From Rhizobium giardinii bv. giardinii H152 (GTDB lineage: Bacteria; Pseudomonadota; Alphaproteobacteria; Rhizobiales; Rhizobiaceae), in NCBI RefSeq assembly GCF_000379605.1, contig NZ_KB902591.1:150932-214931 (forward strand): 64,000 nt of DNA. Reading direction: 5' to 3'. The first letter of the stretch is position 1. The number at the start of each line of letters is the position of its first letter. A program made the translations under genes and the position numbers. The notes beneath the pieces are model-generated. The model was not told the origin of the DNA, did not search any database, and saw only the letters and a list, made by a program, of their open reading frames with translations. This document shows positions 38,159-49,413 of this stretch, in pieces.

Positions 38159-38878
38159 TCATAGATCAGCAAAGGCGGGTTCGTCCATCATGATCAGGCC
38201 GTCCGGCGTAATTTGCTGCGGGGAAACGCGGCATTTGACGACGAAGGCCTCGACGCCGCGCTGTCGGGCCCGCTGGAAGGCCTGGGCATAGAGAGGGTCA
38301 AGGTCGTCGCAGACCCTGAAGGTCGCGCAGTCATCCCGTTGGATCAGATAGATCATGATGCCGCGATGACCGGCCTCGACCATGTCGCCAAGTTCCTCGA
38401 GGTGCTTGGCCCCGCGTGCTGTCGGGCTATCCGGAAATTCGGCAAGTCCTGATGCGCGGCTGAAATGCACGTTCTTGACCTCGACATAGGCGCGGCCGCG
38501 CTGAGGGTCGGTCAGAAGCATGTCGATGCGGGAGTTGCGACCGTATTTTTGCTCCCGCTGCAGGGTCGAATAGAGATGCAGATCGCCAATCTGGCCTCCC
38601 GTGATCGCTTCCTCTGCCAGCCGGTTCGGCAGGCCGGTATTGATGCCGACGACAGTGCCGCCCACGTCCACCATCTCGAGCATGTAACGATGTTTTCGCG
38701 TCGGGCTGTCATGCTCGGAGAGCCAGATGGGCGATCCGGGCGAGGTCAGGCCGCGCATCGATCCGGTATTGGGGCAGGAGCCCGTGATCGCACGGCCATC
38801 CTCCAGAACTGCGTCGAAGAGAAAGCGCTTGTAGCGTTGGACGAGGACAGCAGGCACGAGCGGCCGGTCGAAGATCAT
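38159..38878 (-). CDS. sfsA: sugar fermentation stimulation protein SfsA
   Basis: 239 residues. Family signatures are YKRFLFDAVLEDGRAITGSC, PNTGSMRGL, YVEVKNVHFSR and FPDSPTARGAKHLEELGDMV. SfsA has an OB-like N-terminal and a nuclease-like C-terminal fold; its historical link to maltose regulation in E. coli is weak, so the true role is unknown. It lies 21 bases downstream of phaC on the same strand and may be read from the phaC transcript. Confidence 0.92.
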   Translation of the reverse strand: MIFDRPLVPAVLVQRYKRFLFDAVLEDGRAITGSCPNTGSMRGLTSPGSPIWLSEHDSPTRKHRYMLEMVDVGGTVVGINTGLPNRLAEEAITGGQIGDLHLYSTLQREQKYGRNSRIDMLLTDPQRGRAYVEVKNVHFSRASGLAEFPDSPTARGAKHLEELGDMVEAGHRGIMIYLIQRDDCATFRVCDDLDPLYAQAFQRARQRGVEAFVVKCRVSPQQITPDGLIMMDEPAFADL

Positions 38879-38899
38879 GAAGCCGAATTCCGTTCTGCT

Positions 38900-40753
38900 T
38901 CAGGCGCGGGCGCGAACGTAGGAGCCGGGGGCTTCCTCCAGGGTATTGAGTGTTCCGCCGGTCTTGCGGGCGGGAACGCGCTCGCTGTCGAGAGCTTCAA
39001 TCCAGGCATGCCAATGCGGCCACCAGGAGCCCGGAGTCTCGGTGGCTGTCTCCACCCAATCCTCGAAATCGCCCTTGGCGGGACCACCCGTCCAGAATTG
39101 GTATTTGTGCTTGTCCGGAGGGTTGACAACGCCTGCAATATGCCCTGATCCGGCCATGACATAGGTGACATCGCCGCCGAAAAACTGGCTGCCGACGAAC
39201 ACCGATTTTGCCGGCGCGATGTGATCTTCCTTGGTAGCGAGATTGTAGATTGGGATCTTCACGTCGCCGAGCGAAATCTTCTTCCCCGCCAGCACCATCT
39301 TGCCCTTGGTCAGATTGTTCTCGAGATAGCAGTTGCGCAGATAGAAGGAATGGTTCGCCGCCGGCATGCGCGTCGAATCGGAGTTCCAGTAGAGCAGGTC
39401 GAAGGCCGAAGGTTCCTGGCCTTTCAGGTAGTTGTTGACGAAATACGGCCAGATCAAGTCCGATGCGCGCAACATGTTGAAAGCCATGGCCATTTTCGAG
39501 CCGTCGAGATAGCCGTTCTCCTTCATCCGCTGCTCGATCTGGGTGATCTGCTCCTCATCGGCAAAAACCTTGAGATCACCGGCATAGGTGAAATCGACCT
39601 GCGTCGTGAACAGCGTCGCCGACCGGATGCGCTTGTCGCCCTCCTTCGCCTGCAAGGCGAGCGTTGCCGCAAGCAGGGTCCCGCCGACACAATAACCGAT
39701 CGCGTTGACATCCTCTTCGCCGGTTGCCAGTTGGATCGTGTCAAGTGCGAAGCCGATGCCTTCGCGGGCATAGGATTCCCAGTCCTTGTTGGCATGGCGC
39801 TCATCAGGGTTGACCCAGGAGATCACGAAGACGGTATGTCCCTGGTCCACCGCCCATTTGATGAAGGATTTTTGCGGATTGAGGTCCAGCACGTAGAATT
39901 TGTTGATCCACGGCGGGCAGATCAGCAGCGGTCGCTTCAGGACGGTCTCGGTGGAGGCGTCATACTGCAAGACCTGGCAGACATCGCTCTGGGCGATCAC
40001 CTTGCCCGGCGTAATGGCGATGTTCTCGCCGACTGCGAACTTGCTCGTATCCGTCTGCCGCAGTTTGAGATCGCCTTTGCCTGCCGCGATGTCCTCGGCG
40101 AGCATCTGCATCCCCTTGACGAGGTTTGCGCCGCTCGATGCCACCGTTTCGCGATAGAGTTGCGGGTTCGTCGTCACGAAATTTGCCGGTGAAAGGGCGC
40201 TCGAAATCTGCCGCACGTAGAAGGCGGCCTTGTGCCTCGTGTGATCATCGAGGCCGTCGGCATCGCGCACCATCCGGTCCGCCCAGTTGGAGGTAATGAA
40301 ATAGCTTTGCCGCAGGAAATCGAAGAACGGATTGGCGACCCAATCGGCGTCGGCGAAACGCTTGTCGTCCTGTGGCACCTCTTCCGGGTCAGCGACGGCT
40401 TCGCCGCTCATTTTCTGCAGCGTGCGTGTCCACATCGAAAAGAAGCTGCCCATCAGGGAGGTTTGAGCCTCCAGCGTCCGTCTGGGATCGGACAGCCAGT
40501 ATTCGGAGACTTTCGACAACGTCTTGACCATATCGACGACCGGATCGGCCATCATGTCGGTCTTGCGACCGCTTTCGCGCGGCGCAAGCCAAGCGGATGC
40601 CGCCTTGCCGAGTTGCTCCACCGTGCGCGCGAGGTTTACCGCTAAGGCTTCGGGATCCTTGACGATATAGGGATCGACTGATTTCGGGTCGAAGCCGGGG
40701 AAACCATCCGTATTGGGGCCGGAGGGGTTCTCGGTCTTCCTGTGTTCTGCCAC
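38900..40753 (-). CDS. phaC: class I poly(3-hydroxyalkanoate) synthase
   Basis: 617 residues. Polymerises 3-hydroxybutyryl-CoA into PHB storage granules. Conserved N-terminal PhaC_N domain ([20 protein letters not shown]), then alpha/beta-hydrolase core with the lipase-like box [16 protein letters not shown] near residue 350 (catalytic Cys). The catalytic Asp and His lie in [15 protein letters not shown] and [14 protein letters not shown] chose GTG 40753, with TGGAGGAAA seven bases before it; a longer frame to 40882 has a Cys-rich, non-homologous N-terminus. Divergent from the lipoprotein at 40898. Confidence 0.95.
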   Translation of the reverse strand: MAEHRKTENPSGPNTDGFPGFDPKSVDPYIVKDPEALAVNLARTVEQLGKAASAWLAPRESGRKTDMMADPVVDMVKTLSKVSEYWLSDPRRTLEAQTSLMGSFFSMWTRTLQKMSGEAVADPEEVPQDDKRFADADWVANPFFDFLRQSYFITSNWADRMVRDADGLDDHTRHKAAFYVRQISSALSPANFVTTNPQLYRETVASSGANLVKGMQMLAEDIAAGKGDLKLRQTDTSKFAVGENIAITPGKVIAQSDVCQVLQYDASTETVLKRPLLICPPWINKFYVLDLNPQKSFIKWAVDQGHTVFVISWVNPDERHANKDWESYAREGIGFALDTIQLATGEEDVNAIGYCVGGTLLAATLALQAKEGDKRIRSATLFTTQVDFTYAGDLKVFADEEQITQIEQRMKENGYLDGSKMAMAFNMLRASDLIWPYFVNNYLKGQEPSAFDLLYWNSDSTRMPAANHSFYLRNCYLENNLTKGKMVLAGKKISLGDVKIPIYNLATKEDHIAPAKSVFVGSQFFGGDVTYVMAGSGHIAGVVNPPDKHKYQFWTGGPAKGDFEDWVETATETPGSWWPHWHAWIEALDSERVPARKTGGTLNTLEEAPGSYVRARA

Positions 40754-40897
40754 CCCGTTTCCTCCACAGATGTTTGTTTGTTTTGTCTTTTTACATTCTG
40801 CCTTAAAATGATTACAAGTGCCAGCGCATGTTGGACATGCCTTTTGGCAGTCGGCAAACCTCAGGCGAAGATCGAGCGGCACGGGCCGAGCAGGGGC

Positions 40898-41263
40898 ATG
40901 ATGAAGAAGTCGGGAAAAGCAGAGATGGTGCGGATGGTAGCGGCCTGTGGAGCGGTTGGTGTTGCCCTTGTGCTCGCCGGCTGCACCTCAGCCACGGTTG
41001 ACGAAAAGCCGTCCGCTTATTCCGCGACGATGGCCAAGCCTGTTCCGGCAGATGTCTATCCGGTGATCGAAGGCAAGCGTCCTGCGGCGAGCGCACAGAT
41101 GACCAATGAGGAAGCCGCCGCCCAGGAAGCGCGGCTGACGGCATTGAGTTCGGCCCGCGCGTCCGGCAAAATCTCGGAAGCGGAATATCAGCGCCGCCTG
41201 AATGAGCTTCAACAGCTTGCTGCCAATCACGGCGCCGAGACGCTGAAGCAGATACAGAATTAG
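40898..41263 (+). CDS. small lipoprotein with a SHOCT-like C-terminus
   Basis: About 121 residues. N-terminal signal with lipobox LVLAGC predicts a lipoprotein. A Pro/Ala-rich linker follows, then a short helical end ([20 protein letters not shown]) that looks like SHOCT-type or short coiled helices. Start choices are ATG 40898 and ATG 40901. Divergent from phaC across about 145 bases. The function is unknown. Confidence 0.75.
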   Translation: MMKKSGKAEMVRMVAACGAVGVALVLAGCTSATVDEKPSAYSATMAKPVPADVYPVIEGKRPAASAQMTNEEAAAQEARLTALSSARASGKISEAEYQRRLNELQQLAANHGAETLKQIQN

Positions 41264-41384
41264 CGCTTGCGTTTCCGCTGATTTGGACGCAAAGCGTTTC
41301 GTGGCCGCGTGGGCCGATTGCACCGCGCGTTTCTCCGTGCACGGATGATTCGAACGACGGAGACCGCGCAAGACGAGGTTAGAG

Positions 41385-42602
41385 ATGGAAGAGTTTCACA
41401 AAGTCCGGCGTCTGCCGCCTTACGTTTTCGAACAGGTCAACCGTTTGAAAGCCAGCGCGCGAGCGGGTGGAGCCGACATCATCGACCTTGGTATGGGCAA
41501 CCCCGACCTGCCAACGCCGAAATCTGTCGTCGATAAATTGTGCGAGGTCGTCCAGGACCCCCGCACGCACCGCTATTCCTCGTCCAAGGGTATTCCAGGT
41601 CTGCGTCGGGCGCAGGCCGCCTATTATGCGCGCCGCTTTGGCGTCAAGTTGAACCCGGATACGCAGGTCGTTGCGACGCTCGGCTCGAAGGAAGGCTTCG
41701 CCAACATGGCGCAGGCGATCACCGCACCGGGTGACGTCGTGCTTTGTCCCAACCCGACCTATCCGATCCACGCCTTCGGCTTCCTGATGACCGGCGGCGT
41801 GATCCGCTCGATCTCGGTGGAGCCCGATGACACGTTCTTCCCGCCGCTGGAGCGGGCGATCCGACATTCAATCCCCAAGCCGATCGCGCTGATCATCAAT
41901 TACCCGTCCAACCCGACGGCGCATGTGGCGACGCTCGATTTCTATAAGGAAGTCGTGGCCTTCGCCAAGAAGCACGACATCATCATCCTGTCGGATCTCG
42001 CCTATTCGGAAATCTATTTCGACGACATGCCGCCCCCGTCTGTCCTTGAAGTGCCGGGCGCGATGGATATCACGGTCGAATTCACCTCGATGTCGAAGAC
42101 ATTCTCCATGCCCGGCTGGCGCATGGGGTTTGCCGTTGGCAACGAGCGCCTCATCGCTGCGCTGACGCGGGTCAAGTCCTATCTCGACTACGGTGCCTTC
42201 ACGCCGATCCAGGTTGCGGCGACGCATGCGCTGAACGGAGACGGATCCGACATCGCCGAGGTACGCAATATCTACAAGCGCCGGCGCGATGTTCTGGTCG
42301 AAAGCTTCGGCAAGGCTGGATGGGACGTGCCGCCGCCGGCCGCCACCATGTTCGCCTGGGCAAAGATCCCGGAAAAATTCCGCCATCTCGGTTCGCTGGA
42401 GTTCTCCAAGCTGCTGGTAGAGAAAGCCGATATTGCGGTGGCACCGGGCATCGGCTTCGGCGAGCAGGGGGATGACTACATCCGCATCGCGCTTGTCGAG
42501 AACGAACACCGTATTCGGCAGGCTGCCCGCAGCTTGAAGAAGTTCCTTTCGACGGCGGACGACACTTTGCACAACGTCATTTCGTTGAATGCCCATCGCT
42601 GA
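41385..42602 (+). CDS. alaC: AlaC/LL-DAP-like class I aminotransferase
   Basis: 405 residues. PLP-dependent fold type I aminotransferase. The cofactor lysine lies in TSMSKTFSMPGWRMGFAVGN; other hallmarks are DLGMGNPDLPTPKSVVDKL and IINYPSNPTAHVATLDFYKE. Relatives are annotated as alanine transaminase AlaC or LL-diaminopimelate aminotransferase, and the sequence cannot separate these. Its place directly before hom fits a role in aspartate-family amino acid metabolism. The symbol is given by closest resemblance only. Confidence 0.82.
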   Translation: MEEFHKVRRLPPYVFEQVNRLKASARAGGADIIDLGMGNPDLPTPKSVVDKLCEVVQDPRTHRYSSSKGIPGLRRAQAAYYARRFGVKLNPDTQVVATLGSKEGFANMAQAITAPGDVVLCPNPTYPIHAFGFLMTGGVIRSISVEPDDTFFPPLERAIRHSIPKPIALIINYPSNPTAHVATLDFYKEVVAFAKKHDIIILSDLAYSEIYFDDMPPPSVLEVPGAMDITVEFTSMSKTFSMPGWRMGFAVGNERLIAALTRVKSYLDYGAFTPIQVAATHALNGDGSDIAEVRNIYKRRRDVLVESFGKAGWDVPPPAATMFAWAKIPEKFRHLGSLEFSKLLVEKADIAVAPGIGFGEQGDDYIRIALVENEHRIRQAARSLKKFLSTADDTLHNVISLNAHR

Positions 42603-42678
42603 GGTGCCGGGTTCGGTTCCCTCGAAACTCTGCTCCGCCGCCTGAGGCGGAGCGTTCTCGACATGTTAGGAATAGTGA

Positions 42679-44001
<1,323 letters not shown>

Positions 44002-44022
44002 TTTCTGTCGTGAGGCTTTTTT

Positions 44023-44058
44023 GCGGCCCCGTCCGGATATCGACCCGGATGGGGCCGC
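44023..44058 (+). terminator. GC-rich hairpin after hom
   Basis: GCGGCCCC (44023-44030) pairs with GGGGCCGC (44051-44058), and TCCGG (44032-44036) with CCGGA (44045-44049). It lies about 20 bases after the hom stop. The following TGTCGTTTCC is only mildly T-rich, so it may be a weak terminator or a transcript-end stabiliser. Confidence 0.5.
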
Positions 44059-44124
44059 TGTCGTTTCCGGTTTGCGGACAGCGCAAAAGATGGCTACGAA
44101 CGGTCAAGCAATCATGGGGGTATC

Positions 44125-45927
44125 ATGAGCGAGTTGGTAGATCCGGTCCAGCGGGCTTTTCTCGGTGTCGAGCGCTCGGTAAGCGGGCAACGCTGGGTCT
44201 CGCGGCTCGATCAGGCCGGCCAGAACCGCGCGCTCGCCATCAGCCAGGTCCATGGTTTTTCAGATCTCATCGCCCGGGTGCTGGCCGGCCGTGGCGTGAC
44301 GATGGACGACGCCGTCGCGTTCCTTGAACCGACGATCCGCTCGCTGATGCCCGATCCCGATACGCTGACTGACTGCAGCAAGGCCGCCGCTCGCATCGTC
44401 GCTGCCATCAAGAAACGTGAGAAAGTCGCTATCTTCGGCGATTACGATGTCGATGGAGCCGCATCGTCCGCCCTGATGTACCGCTTCCTGCGCCATTTCG
44501 GCGTGGACGCCGAAATCTACATTCCGGACCGTATTTTCGAGGGCTACGGGCCCAATCCGGCTGCGATCAACCAGTTGATCGACAACGGTGCCCGCCTGAT
44601 CGTCACGGTGGACTGCGGCTCGACGAGTCACGGATCGCTCGCCGCGGCCGAAACGCGCGGCATCGATGTTGTGGTGATCGATCACCACCAGGTTGGGGCG
44701 CAACTGCCGCCGTGCGTGGCGCTGGTCAATCCGAATCGTGAGGATGATCTTTCGGGGCAGGGCCATCTCTGCGCCGCCGGCGTGGTCTTCCTCGTTCTCG
44801 TCAATGCGGTACGTCAACTGCGAGAAGCCGGAGACGGCCGGGTTGCTTCGTTCGATCTCCTCGCGCTGCTCGATCTTGTCGCTCTGGCGACCGTCTGCGA
44901 CGTCGTGCCCCTCAAGGGGTTGAACAGGGCCTATGTGGTGAAGGGGCTTGTCGCCGCCCGCCATATGCAGAATCTGGGACTGTCGGCACTCTTTCGCAAG
45001 GCCGGCCTCGGCGGGCCGGTGACGCCCTATCATTTCGGCTTCCTGATCGGGCCGCGAATCAATGCCGGGGGGCGTATCGGCGATGCGGCACTTGGTAGCC
45101 GTCTGCTTACGCTAGACGAGGAAAACGTGGCGGAGCAGATCGCAGCAAGGCTCGATGAATTGAACCGCGAGCGCCAGGCGATGGAAATTGCCATGCTGGC
45201 CGAGGCGGAGGCGGAGGCGCTGGCGGAATATGGCAATGGTGACGCCGCCTCCATCATCGTCACAGCGCGCGAAAACTGGCATCCCGGCATCGTCGGCTTG
45301 TTGGCGGCGCGGCTCAAGGAAAAATTCCGCCGCCCGGCCTTTGCCATCGCCTTCGATCCGAGCGGCAAGGGAACAGGATCGGGCCGCTCGATCAGTGGCT
45401 TCGATATCGGACGAATCGTCCGTGCTGCCGTCGATGCCGGCCTTCTGGCGAAAGGCGGCGGCCACGCCATGGCGGCGGGCTTGACGGTCGAGCGCGCCAA
45501 TCTCGGCAAGCTGCGGCATTTCTTCGACGAAAAAGCGCAAAATGCCATCAGGGATCTCGTCTCGGCCGAGACGCTGAAGATCGATGGAGCATTGGGGGCG
45601 GCCGGCGCCAATCTGGCGCTGATCGACCAACTGGAGCAGGCGGGCCCCTACGGGGCGGGCCACCCGCAGCCGGTCTTCGCCTTGCCGTCGCACCGCTTGC
45701 GCGATTCACGACAGGTGGGCGCCAATCATGTGAAGATCACGCTGGAGGGGCAGGACGGCTCGCGCGTCGAGGGAATTGCTTTCCGCGCTATTGAAACCCC
45801 GCTTGGTGATCTCCTGCTGTCGGGCCGCGGCACGTCCATCCATGTCGCGGCATCGATTTCTGCTGACTTATGGCAGGGAACGCGACGCGTGCAGCTGCGC
45901 GTGATCGACGCTGCGAAAGCACTCTGA
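44125..45927 (+). CDS. recJ: single-stranded-DNA-specific exonuclease RecJ
   Basis: 600 residues. 5'-3' exonuclease of recombination and mismatch repair. DHH motifs: IFGDYDVDGAASSALMYRFL near residue 105, VTVDCGSTSHG, and VVVIDHHQVGAQLPP near residue 185. The DHHA1 domain shows AKGGGHAMAAGLTVERANLG. A C-terminal OB-fold region follows. It lies directly downstream of hom; in relatives I recall glpX between the two. Confidence 0.95.
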   Translation: MSELVDPVQRAFLGVERSVSGQRWVSRLDQAGQNRALAISQVHGFSDLIARVLAGRGVTMDDAVAFLEPTIRSLMPDPDTLTDCSKAAARIVAAIKKREKVAIFGDYDVDGAASSALMYRFLRHFGVDAEIYIPDRIFEGYGPNPAAINQLIDNGARLIVTVDCGSTSHGSLAAAETRGIDVVVIDHHQVGAQLPPCVALVNPNREDDLSGQGHLCAAGVVFLVLVNAVRQLREAGDGRVASFDLLALLDLVALATVCDVVPLKGLNRAYVVKGLVAARHMQNLGLSALFRKAGLGGPVTPYHFGFLIGPRINAGGRIGDAALGSRLLTLDEENVAEQIAARLDELNRERQAMEIAMLAEAEAEALAEYGNGDAASIIVTARENWHPGIVGLLAARLKEKFRRPAFAIAFDPSGKGTGSGRSISGFDIGRIVRAAVDAGLLAKGGGHAMAAGLTVERANLGKLRHFFDEKAQNAIRDLVSAETLKIDGALGAAGANLALIDQLEQAGPYGAGHPQPVFALPSHRLRDSRQVGANHVKITLEGQDGSRVEGIAFRAIETPLGDLLLSGRGTSIHVAASISADLWQGTRRVQLRVIDAAKAL

Positions 45928-45984
45928 ACGAGCCTCTCGCGGTACTGAAAATAGGCGTCAATGCTGTCGGAGATCAGGAAACCA

Positions 45985-46059
45985 TGGCACGCCCTAGGGG
46001 AGTCGAACCCCTCTTCCCAGAATGAAAATCTGGTGTCCTAACCGATAGACGAAGGGCGC
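45985..46059 (-). tRNA. tRNA-Glu (anticodon TTC), copy 1
   Basis: On the minus strand acceptor GCGCCCT pairs with AGGGCGT (first pair G-T), discriminator G, CCA encoded. Anticodon arm CCAGA-TTTTCAT-TCTGG carries TTC. Identical in sequence to the copy at 46248. Confidence 0.96.
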
Positions 46060-46247
46060 ATCAGTGGTGTGGGCGTCTTATAGTCAGACACTTGGAATGC
46101 TGCAAGCGCTAAATCGCATTTTTTTTGAGTTTTTTTGCAGTAAAAACAGCGGCAAAGTAGACCTGATACGTCGTGCGGAAGCGTTCACCGGCAAGCTGTT
46201 TTCACCGGCAGCGCGCAAACTTCCATGTTATGGGAGAGGTTCACAAA

Positions 46248-46322
46248 TGGCACGCCCTAGGGGAGTCGAACCCCTCTTCCCAGAATGAAAATCTGGTGTC
46301 CTAACCGATAGACGAAGGGCGC
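46248..46322 (-). tRNA. tRNA-Glu (anticodon TTC), copy 2
   Basis: Same 75-base sequence as the copy at 45985, including encoded CCA. The duplication extends past the gene: GTGTGGGCGTCTTATAGTCA is shared on the 5' side (46070-46089 and 46332-46351), which probably includes the promoter region of each tRNA. About 190 bases separate the copies. Confidence 0.96.
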
Positions 46323-46459
46323 ATCAGTTGTGTGGGCGTCTTATAGTCAGGGGTTTTGAATACCGCAAGCGGCAATTTTCATTTTCCTGTAAAAAAGTCC
46401 GGATAAGGCGGCATTCCTGGGGAAAAGAGGAAATACTAAATCAAAACAAGTGCTTGATG

Positions 46460-47869
46460 TCATACTTGTCGACGGCGGCAACGCCAGTTCCAGTCGCGGA
46501 TTTCACCGGTATCGATATGAACGGATTCCGTGTGGCAATAGGTTCCAACGCCGCCACGTCCGGGGATGGTGCGCAGATATTCGGCAAGATCCCACTTGCT
46601 GACGCCGGGCACCTGGATGTCGGCGGCCTGGCAGGTCGTGTGAAGGGAATACCGACGGCCGCCGGCCCGAATGTTGTGTTTGAGATCCCGCAGGCCCGAG
46701 GTCACCATGACCTTGCGGCCATAATGGGTCTCGACGACCTTAAGGAGTTGTAGCAATTCCGGACGGAAACAGCCGGTCTCCACTTTCTCGGTCTGCAGTT
46801 GGAGGCCGTTCGGCGCAAGCCGCGCCAGACCGGGCAGGGCGGCCACTTCGACCGCGGCACGTTCGTCGTCATGACCGGGCTGGGAATCGTCCACTGTCGC
46901 AAACATCGAGGTGGTCTGGACGCCCGGCAAGTCCGTGAAGCCGAGCGCTGCAATCTGGCGCTGCGGCGTGTTGGCGGCGGCGAGTGTCTTCTTCGCCGGT
47001 GTTTTGGCGAAACGGTCGCTGTTAAACTGGCCCTTGGTCTTGCGCTTGGCGGCAAACAGTGCGGCGAACGTCAGCGGCTTCTGCGTTGCATCCTGCTCGT
47101 CGCCATCGTCTGGCGCGTTTTCGGATCTTGCAGCCGCGGTGGCAACGGCGGTCTGATTTGCAGACACCGCTTGCGCCGCCGCTGGCTGCGGCGTGACGTC
47201 GCCGTCACGCAGGGCGTTGGCGGTCGAGGGAATCGGTACTGCCGCCGGAAGAGCGGTGCCGTCCGCGCCGGATTCGGCGCTTGCAACCTGCTGCGTCGCG
47301 GGAACCGCACCCTCGGCATTGCTTGCGCCATCAAGCGGCAGCCCAGCCGGGCTGGTCGCGGGTTGGCCGCCGTTGAAAAGGCTGTTCGTGGATGGGTTGA
47401 CGCCGGTTTGTTGCCCGACAGGCAACGGTGCATTGCCCGTTTCCCTATCGGCATTCTGCATCTGGGCAGGAATCGCATTCGGCGTCTGGACCGCAAAGAT
47501 GCTGCTGGAGGTTGCTTTGACACCAGTGCTTTGCATCGTCAGCGATGCCGGCTGGCTGTTGGTCCCGGCGGCAACCATCGCGTTGGCGTCGACCGGGTTC
47601 CCGGCCTGTGCGCCGGCGCCGACGACCGCCACCTGTTGGTCCTGATAGGTCCCGGGCACTGCCTGCGCCGCATCGGCAGACGCGGTTTCGGCAACCGTCT
47701 CTTCAGCCACCGAGGGCGCTTGCGCGGTTTCCTTGCCAGCCGAGACGCAGCCGGAAAGGGCCATAACGGAAACGGTCAGGGCGAGAGCGCAGCCGAAACT
47801 GCGAATCGTCGGCGCTTTTTGCAGAACACGCAACGTTGGATCCCCACTCAATGCGGGCCCGGGCGACAT
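46460..47869 (-). CDS. DUF882/YcbK-like peptidase M15-type lipoprotein
   Basis: About 469 residues. N-terminal signal with lipobox MALSGC, a long Ala/Gln/Thr/Pro-rich low-complexity region (about residues 50-350), and a C-terminal DUF882/Peptidase_M15-like domain: KVMVTSGLRDLKHNIRAGGR, SLHTTCQAADIQVPG, VGTYCHTESVHIDTG. His/Asp residues in SLHxxxQAAD and the final SVHID are the zinc ligands, so an active murein peptidase is plausible. The start is uncertain: in-frame candidates lie at 47941, 47893 and 47869, and a TTG nearer the signal peptide is possible. Confidence 0.8.
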   Translation of the reverse strand: MSPGPALSGDPTLRVLQKAPTIRSFGCALALTVSVMALSGCVSAGKETAQAPSVAEETVAETASADAAQAVPGTYQDQQVAVVGAGAQAGNPVDANAMVAAGTNSQPASLTMQSTGVKATSSSIFAVQTPNAIPAQMQNADRETGNAPLPVGQQTGVNPSTNSLFNGGQPATSPAGLPLDGASNAEGAVPATQQVASAESGADGTALPAAVPIPSTANALRDGDVTPQPAAAQAVSANQTAVATAAARSENAPDDGDEQDATQKPLTFAALFAAKRKTKGQFNSDRFAKTPAKKTLAAANTPQRQIAALGFTDLPGVQTTSMFATVDDSQPGHDDERAAVEVAALPGLARLAPNGLQLQTEKVETGCFRPELLQLLKVVETHYGRKVMVTSGLRDLKHNIRAGGRRYSLHTTCQAADIQVPGVSKWDLAEYLRTIPGRGGVGTYCHTESVHIDTGEIRDWNWRCRRRQV

Positions 47870-48197
47870 ATCGTTGCCGTCATGGCCGATCATATCGAAG
47901 GCACAAACAGCGCACCGTGGCGCGATACCTGTCTGGGGCATACGCACCGCTCTTGCGGTTTGACCGGTTCAACCGGGGCAGGATGGTGTCGACCTTAAGA
48001 GGCGACTCACATCCCGATCCCCCTAACGTTCGCGTGCACAGTAGTGAACGCGTCGTTGTTTGTAAACCTGCGCTGACGCAGGCGCTGGTTGTCACACGGT
48101 GGGAGACTTTCACCAAGGCGGTGGTTGAGCCGTTCCGCCATGAACCAGGCGATTTCCATCTTTCGAGGGGTTATCGCCCGGTCCCATTGTGCGGGGC
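47870..48197. other. intergenic stretch without a gene
   Basis: About 330 bases between the DUF882 lipoprotein and gloA, both on the minus strand. The open frames here are low-complexity shadows without ribosome binding sites. It presumably holds the lipoprotein promoter; I see no clear RNA or repeat beyond a short CCTGCGCTGACGCAGG palindrome near 48066-48081. Confidence 0.5.
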
Positions 48198-48638
48198 TTA
48201 CCAGGCGCCGGTATTGCCCATCGACCGCCATGGCTCCTGCGGCGGCAGGTCTTCGCCCTTCTGCAGGATTTCGATCGATATGCCATCCGGTGAACGAACG
48301 AAGGCCATGTGCCCGTCGCGCGGCGGGCGATTGATGGTGACGCCGTTATCCATCAGATGCTGGCAAGTCGCGTAGATATCATCGACCTCGTATGCCAGAT
48401 GACCAAAGTTGCGGCCGCCGGTGTAGTCCTCGGTATCCCAGTTATAGGTGAGCTCCAGGCAAGGGGACAATTCCGCTTTCGCGTGGGAGAGATCGCCGGG
48501 GGCTGCAAGGAAAACCAGGGTGAACCGGCCCTTTTCGTTCTCGTAGCGGCGGATTTCCACAAGGCCGAAAAGCGTGCCATAAAAGTGAAGCGCCGCGTCC
48601 AGATCTTTGACGCGAACCATCGTGTGCAGATAACGCAT
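48198..48638 (-). CDS. gloA: lactoylglutathione lyase (glyoxalase I)
   Basis: 146 residues. VOC-fold enzyme converting the methylglyoxal-glutathione hemithioacetal to lactoylglutathione. All four metal ligands are visible: His5 ([10 protein letters not shown]), Glu62 (LELTYNW), His80 (NFGHLAYEV) and Glu123 (SIEIL). ATG 48638 has AGGGA upstream; a longer frame from 48728 adds a non-homologous leader. Confidence 0.94.
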   Translation of the reverse strand: MRYLHTMVRVKDLDAALHFYGTLFGLVEIRRYENEKGRFTLVFLAAPGDLSHAKAELSPCLELTYNWDTEDYTGGRNFGHLAYEVDDIYATCQHLMDNGVTINRPPRDGHMAFVRSPDGISIEILQKGEDLPPQEPWRSMGNTGAW

Positions 48639-48834
48639 TGTAATATCCCTGTTTTGCCGAAGATGCAGTATATTTAGCCGCAAGTCAGCCAGAGGCAAGG
48701 CTTGGGAGATAGCCTTGGTCGACGGCAAATTTCATCCGAGGGCTTGCACAATTGCGGCGGGACGATGTTATTCTGACCGTCAAGAATCAGTTAACCGTAA
48801 TGAGTGTGACGCGTAAACGAGGGGCTGGCGGGCA

Positions 48835-49413
48835 ATGGCGGACAGGATTTCAGCGAAGGGCGTCACGCCGGACGAGGACATCAGCAACGATGCGCTTGAT
48901 CTGATCGAAATTACCGGTGTGATCAAGTGGTTCGATGTTGCCAAGGGGTTCGGTTTCATCGTCCCCGACAACGGCATGCAGGATGTGCTTGTTCATGTCA
49001 CCTGCCTGCGCCGCGATGGTTATCAGACCGTTCTCGAAGGAGCGCGTGTTGTTGCCCTGATCCAAAAGCGCGACCGCGGCTATCAGGCTTTCCGCATCCT
49101 GTCGATGGATCAGTCGACCGCCGTCCATCCGTCGCAACTGCCGCCGGTCAAGACACATGTTCAGGTGACGCCGACCAGCGGGCTGGAGCGGGTGCTTGTC
49201 AAGTGGTTCAACCGCACCAAGGGCTTCGGTTTCCTGACGCGGGGCGATGGTACCGAGGACATCTTCATTCATATGGAAACGCTCCGTCGGTTCGGCCTTA
49301 CCGAACTGCGCCCTGGTCAGACTGTTCTGGTTCGCTTCGGCGATGGCGACAAGGGGCTGATGGCTGCCGAAATCCATCCGGACGTACCGGCACCGACCGG
49401 TCGGGCGCATTGA
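48835..49413 (+). CDS. double cold-shock-domain protein
   Basis: 192 residues with two cold-shock domains. The first (about 28-90) has GVIKWFDVAKGFGFIVPDNG and VLVHVTCLRR; the second (about 120-185) has VLVKWFNRTKGFGFLTRGDG and EDIFIHMETLRR. Both keep the RNP1-like KGFGF core. The second RNP2 is standard (IFIH); the first (VLVH) is a conservative variant. Two-domain CspA proteins are typical of alphaproteobacteria and act as RNA chaperones. Its stop overlaps the next start (TGATG). Confidence 0.92.
   Translation: MADRISAKGVTPDEDISNDALDLIEITGVIKWFDVAKGFGFIVPDNGMQDVLVHVTCLRRDGYQTVLEGARVVALIQKRDRGYQAFRILSMDQSTAVHPSQLPPVKTHVQVTPTSGLERVLVKWFNRTKGFGFLTRGDGTEDIFIHMETLRRFGLTELRPGQTVLVRFGDGDKGLMAAEIHPDVPAPTGRAH

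Noticed and set aside
42603..42678. SAM or threonine riboswitch before hom
   Set aside because: Only 76 bases with one simple 8-bp hairpin; no SAM-II or other riboswitch core is visible.
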